DNA of 8,677 nucleotides from RGIG5612 sp963599255 (GTDB taxonomy: Bacteria; Bacillota; Clostridia; Lachnospirales; Lachnospiraceae), in NCBI GenBank assembly GCA_963599255.1, contig CAVBWS010000063.1, positions 1 to 8,677 of the forward strand, read 5' to 3'. The notes beneath the pieces are model-generated. The model was not told where the DNA came from. It saw only the letters and a program-made list of their open reading frames with translations, and searched no databases. The translations under genes and the position numbers were made by a program. Shown in pieces: positions 6,802 through 8,677 of the stretch (position 1 is its first letter; each line of letters opens with the position of its first letter).

Positions 6802-7008
6802 TGCAGCGGCTTGAGGAGCACATTTGTAAAAACATAGGATGGTATCCAGATATTAGGTATTGGATATCGGAAATTGCATGAGCAGGATGAAACGCAGGGA
6901 TCATGGCACTGCATAAGTAAGAAGTATAGGTTAACGAAATTAAAACGTATACATGTAGGGAACTTTCAAGTGGTTTGAAAGAATAAATAATGAATGAAGG
7001 TGTTATAA
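6802..7008. other. parB-serS spacer, 207 bases, no gene or T-box seen
   Basis: No open frame of note is present, and the small protein gene that I recall often following parB in clostridia (DUF4446) is absent. Short inverted repeats are TATCCA (6843-6848) with TGGATA (6861-6866), and CTTTCAA (6963-6969) with TTGAAAG (6975-6981) around a GTGGT loop, 15 bases before the serS SD. The T-box core AGGGTGGNACCGCG, which often controls serS in Firmicutes, is missing. TATACA at 6948-6953 could be a -10, but no -35 is correctly spaced. Confidence 0.5.
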
Positions 7009-8286
7009 ATGCTTGATATTAAGCTTTTAAGAAACAATTTTGAGGAAGTTGAAAAGGCACTGGCCAACAGAAACGAAGAATTCGATTTAAGTCAGTTTAA
7101 GACTCTGGATGATAACAGAAGAAATCTTCTGAGTGAGGTGGAGGTTCTTAAGGCTGAGCAGAATAAGGTATCTAAAATGATCCCTCAGATGAAGAAGGCC
7201 GGAGAGGACACGACAGCTGTAATGGCTGAGATGAAGGAGCTGGCAGCTAAGATCAAGGATCTGGATGCGAAGGTAGCAGAGGCAGACAAGGCGATTAATG
7301 CTTATATGCTTACGATCCCTAATATTCCGAACCCGACAGTACCTCTGGGCAAAACTGATGCTGACAATGTGGAGATCAGAAGATTTTCAGAACCTACCAA
7401 GTTCGATTTTGAGCCAAAGGCACACTGGGATCTGGGAGCAGATCTGGGAATCCTGGATCCGGAGACCGCTGCGAAGATCAGCGGAAGCCGTTTTACAGTA
7501 TACAGAGGAGACGGAGCCAGACTCGAAAGGGCCATTACAAACTTCTTTCTGGATACACACACAGCTGAACACGGATATACAGAGGTATTTCCTCCGTTTA
7601 TGGTAAGCCGTGAGAGTATGACAGGAACAGGCCAGCTTCCTAAATTTGAAGAGGATGCATATAAGGTATATGGCGATGGCAAGGAGTATTTTCTTGTACC
7701 TACAGCCGAGGTTCCGGTAACCAACATGTATAGAGATATGATCTTAGACGGCAAGGATCTTCCTATCAAACATTGTGCATATACGGCTTGTTTCAGAGCT
7801 GAGGCAGGATCGGCAGGAAGAGACACCAGAGGTCTTATCAGACAGCATCAGTTCAATAAGGTTGAGCTGGTTAAGTTCGTAAAACCAGAGGATTCATACG
7901 ATGAACTGGAGAAATTAACAAGAGACGCTGAGGATGTGCTTCAGAGACTGGGCCTTCCTTACAGAGTAGTTAAGATCTGTATCGGCGACCTGGGATTTAC
8001 AGCCGCAATGAAGTATGATATCGAAGTTTGGATGCCAAGCTACGGCAGATATGTAGAGATCAGCAGCTGCTCTAATTTCGAGTCATTCCAGGCCAGAAGA
8101 GCCAATATCAAGTACAAGGATGACCCTACGTCCAAGGCGGAATACATCCATACTCTGAACGGTTCAGGTGTTGCCATCGGAAGAACAACAGCTGCAATTC
8201 TTGAAAATTACCAGCAGGCTGACGGAAGTATAGTTATTCCAGAGGTTCTTCGCAAATACATGGGCAAGGATGTAATCACAAAATAA
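7009..8286 (+). CDS. serS: Seryl-tRNA synthetase
   Basis: SerRS is a cytoplasmic class II synthetase that activates serine with ATP and charges tRNA-Ser (and selenocysteine tRNA where present). The product is 425 aa, as in B. subtilis. Residues about 1-105 form the N-terminal antiparallel coiled coil that grips the long variable arm of tRNA-Ser. The catalytic core shows motif 1 around GARLERAITNFF, the serine-site TAE (232-234), motif 2 CFRAEAGSAGRDTRGLIR (starting at Cys261, catalytic Arg263) and motif 3 LNGSGVAIGRTTAAILENYQ (383-402, Arg392). AAGGTG at 6997-7002, six bases before ATG, supports the start. Codons are visibly more GC-ending and uniform (CTG, AAG, CCT, GGA) than in rsmG or mnmE, as expected for high expression. 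It appears intact. Confidence 0.98.
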   Translation: MLDIKLLRNNFEEVEKALANRNEEFDLSQFKTLDDNRRNLLSEVEVLKAEQNKVSKMIPQMKKAGEDTTAVMAEMKELAAKIKDLDAKVAEADKAINAYMLTIPNIPNPTVPLGKTDADNVEIRRFSEPTKFDFEPKAHWDLGADLGILDPETAAKISGSRFTVYRGDGARLERAITNFFLDTHTAEHGYTEVFPPFMVSRESMTGTGQLPKFEEDAYKVYGDGKEYFLVPTAEVPVTNMYRDMILDGKDLPIKHCAYTACFRAEAGSAGRDTRGLIRQHQFNKVELVKFVKPEDSYDELEKLTRDAEDVLQRLGLPYRVVKICIGDLGFTAAMKYDIEVWMPSYGRYVEISSCSNFESFQARRANIKYKDDPTSKAEYIHTLNGSGVAIGRTTAAILENYQQADGSIVIPEVLRKYMGKDVITK

Positions 8287-8297
8287 TACACAGAGGG

Positions 8298-8340
8298 AAT
8301 TATCAATGCGGCTGATCGTGAGGGAGTCGTGTTGATAATT
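8298..8340 (+). repeat. Stem-loop after serS
   Basis: AATTATCAA (8298-8306) pairs perfectly with TTGATAATT (8332-8340). Inside, CGGCT (8309-8313) can pair with AGTCG (8325-8329) with one G-T pair. It begins 11 bases after the serS stop. No T-run follows (ACATTAAAATAGC), so it is not a standard intrinsic terminator; it could protect the mRNA 3' end. Confidence 0.55.
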
Positions 8341-8363
8341 ACATTAAAATAGCATGAATTAAG

Positions 8364-8409
8364 AGCGCGCACAGTTTATGTATACATGTATACATAAACT
8401 GTGCGCGCT
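8364..8409. repeat. Perfect 46-bp palindrome without spacer
   Basis: Positions 8364-8386 are the exact reverse complement of 8387-8409: two 23-base arms with no mismatch and no spacer, centred between 8386 and 8387. The outer seven bases are GC-only after the first A (AGCGCGC), the centre is AT-rich and alternating (TATACATGTATA). As RNA it would fold into a very stable hairpin with an outer GC clamp. There is no T-tract on either side, so intrinsic termination would not follow the usual pattern. Confidence 0.9.
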
Positions 8410-8415
8410 GCAGGA

Positions 8416-8476
8416 ACAGAATTTGCTTGCATAATAGGGGCAGATTCTGTATTATAGCTGCGGTGAATGAACACCG
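8416..8476. repeat. Two short hairpins between palindrome and tRNA fragment
   Basis: ACAGAAT (8416-8422) pairs with ATTCTGT (8444-8450) across a 21-base loop, and CGGTG (8461-8465) pairs with CACCG (8472-8476) around AATGAA. The second ends eight bases before the tRNA-like 5' end. Neither is followed by a T-run. Confidence 0.4.
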
Positions 8477-8484
8477 ATATACAT

Positions 8485-8523
8485 GTTCCCTTAGTTAAAT
8501 GGATATAACAAGCGCCTCCTAAG
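8485..8523 (+). pseudogene. tRNA-Arg(CCU) 5' half, disrupted at the anticodon stem
   Basis: The 5' half follows tRNA rules base by base: acceptor GTTCCCT (8485-8491), TA (8492-8493), D stem GTTA (8494-8497) with loop AATGGATA and partner TAAC (8506-8509), linker A, anticodon 5' strand AGCGC (8511-8515), and loop CTCCTAA (8516-8522) carrying anticodon CCU. The 3' strand should read GCGCT, but is GAAAA, so pairing stops after one base pair. No AGGGAAC acceptor partner occurs before the window ends. A T-loop-like GTTCGAATC at 8571-8579 lies far too distant and its flanks do not form a T stem. This may be an element-disrupted gene, a tRNA remnant, or a gene with an insertion. It should not be annotated as a functional tRNA from this window. 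Confidence 0.7.
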
Positions 8524-8677
8524 AAAAAAGTTCATCGTGAGTCCGCTGAGGTTTTGAGATTTTGTCGGGAGTTCGAATCGATTCCGATTTTCTCCTCCGA
8601 CGCGACAGCAGGAAGCAGCTTCTGCTAAAGCAGACGGACGACGGGATGTCGAAAAATCTGCTAACAAAAGGGTCGAA
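8524..8677. other. Unidentified structured, GC-richer sequence at the right edge
   Basis: After the tRNA break the composition becomes richer in CG steps. GTCGG (8564-8568) pairs with CCGAC (8597-8601), with GAG (8569-8571) against CTC (8592-8594) inside and the palindrome GAATCGATTC (8575-8584 region) in the loop. A second hairpin joins AGCAG (near 8607) with CTGCT (near 8626). On the - strand two overlapping frames stay open from the window edge, one ending at 8519 after 52 codons; neither resembles a family I know, and open frames this short can be chance. Identity unknown. Confidence 0.35.

Noticed and set aside
6840..6990. T-box riboswitch upstream of serS
   Set aside because: The AGGGTGGNACCGCG core and specifier/terminator layout are missing; the AGGGAAC near 6957 is not a match.
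7302..7826. Antisense 174-aa frame within serS
   Set aside because: This is a shadow of biased serS codons, with no start signals or recognisable domain.
8298..8409. Rho-independent terminators for serS
   Set aside because: Both hairpins are strong, but neither is followed by a run of T, so they are recorded as repeats.
8524..8677. Group I intron in tRNA-Arg(CCU)
   Set aside because: Such introns are known in this tRNA in some bacteria, but I cannot find the conserved P, Q, R and S core elements or a 3' exon restoring the anticodon stem before the window ends. It cannot be excluded without more sequence.

Overview
The window is a conserved bacterial chromosomal block read entirely on the + strand: mnmE, mnmG, rsmG, parA (soj), parB (spo0J) and serS. 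The gene order, the moderately AT-rich coding sequence, the Shine-Dalgarno (SD) sites and two perfect parS sites of the Bacillus/Clostridium type (TGTTTCACGTGAAACA) point to a low-GC Gram-positive. I favour a clostridium, probably Lachnospiraceae, because rsmG begins MFHVKQ, parA and parB follow rsmG directly with no noc between them, and serS follows parB. In such genomes this block lies close to oriC, with the rpmH-rnpA-yidC-jag end expected just left of the window. No origin or dnaA is visible here.

Layout. Positions 1-339 hold no gene. They contain a set of interlocking hairpins and inverted repeats and a likely promoter for mnmE. Positions 340-3837 encode MnmE and MnmG, which together modify the wobble uridine of certain tRNAs. 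rsmG (3879-4670) follows closely; its first codons are themselves a parS site. The 404-base gap 4671-5074 holds the second parS, a degenerate half-parS, a perfect 11-bp hairpin and candidate promoters. parA and parB (5075-6801) encode the segregation ATPase and the CTP-dependent parS-binding clamp that acts on these two sites. A 207-base gap with no recognisable riboswitch leads to serS (7009-8286), which uses visibly more GC-rich codons than its neighbours.

The last 391 bases are the oddest part. They contain a hairpin just after serS, a perfect 46-bp palindrome with no spacer, two weaker hairpins, and the well-formed 5' half of a tRNA-Arg(CCU) gene that loses all tRNA pairing at the 3' edge of the anticodon loop. 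The bases beyond it are GC-richer, structured and unidentified. This could be an element junction or an unusual tRNA-derived RNA.

The six genes are well-known housekeeping families, and I see no new multi-gene system. The items worth a second look are the disrupted tRNA, the 46-bp palindrome, the modular repeats upstream of mnmE, and the parS that doubles as the start of rsmG and leaves its true start codon in doubt.
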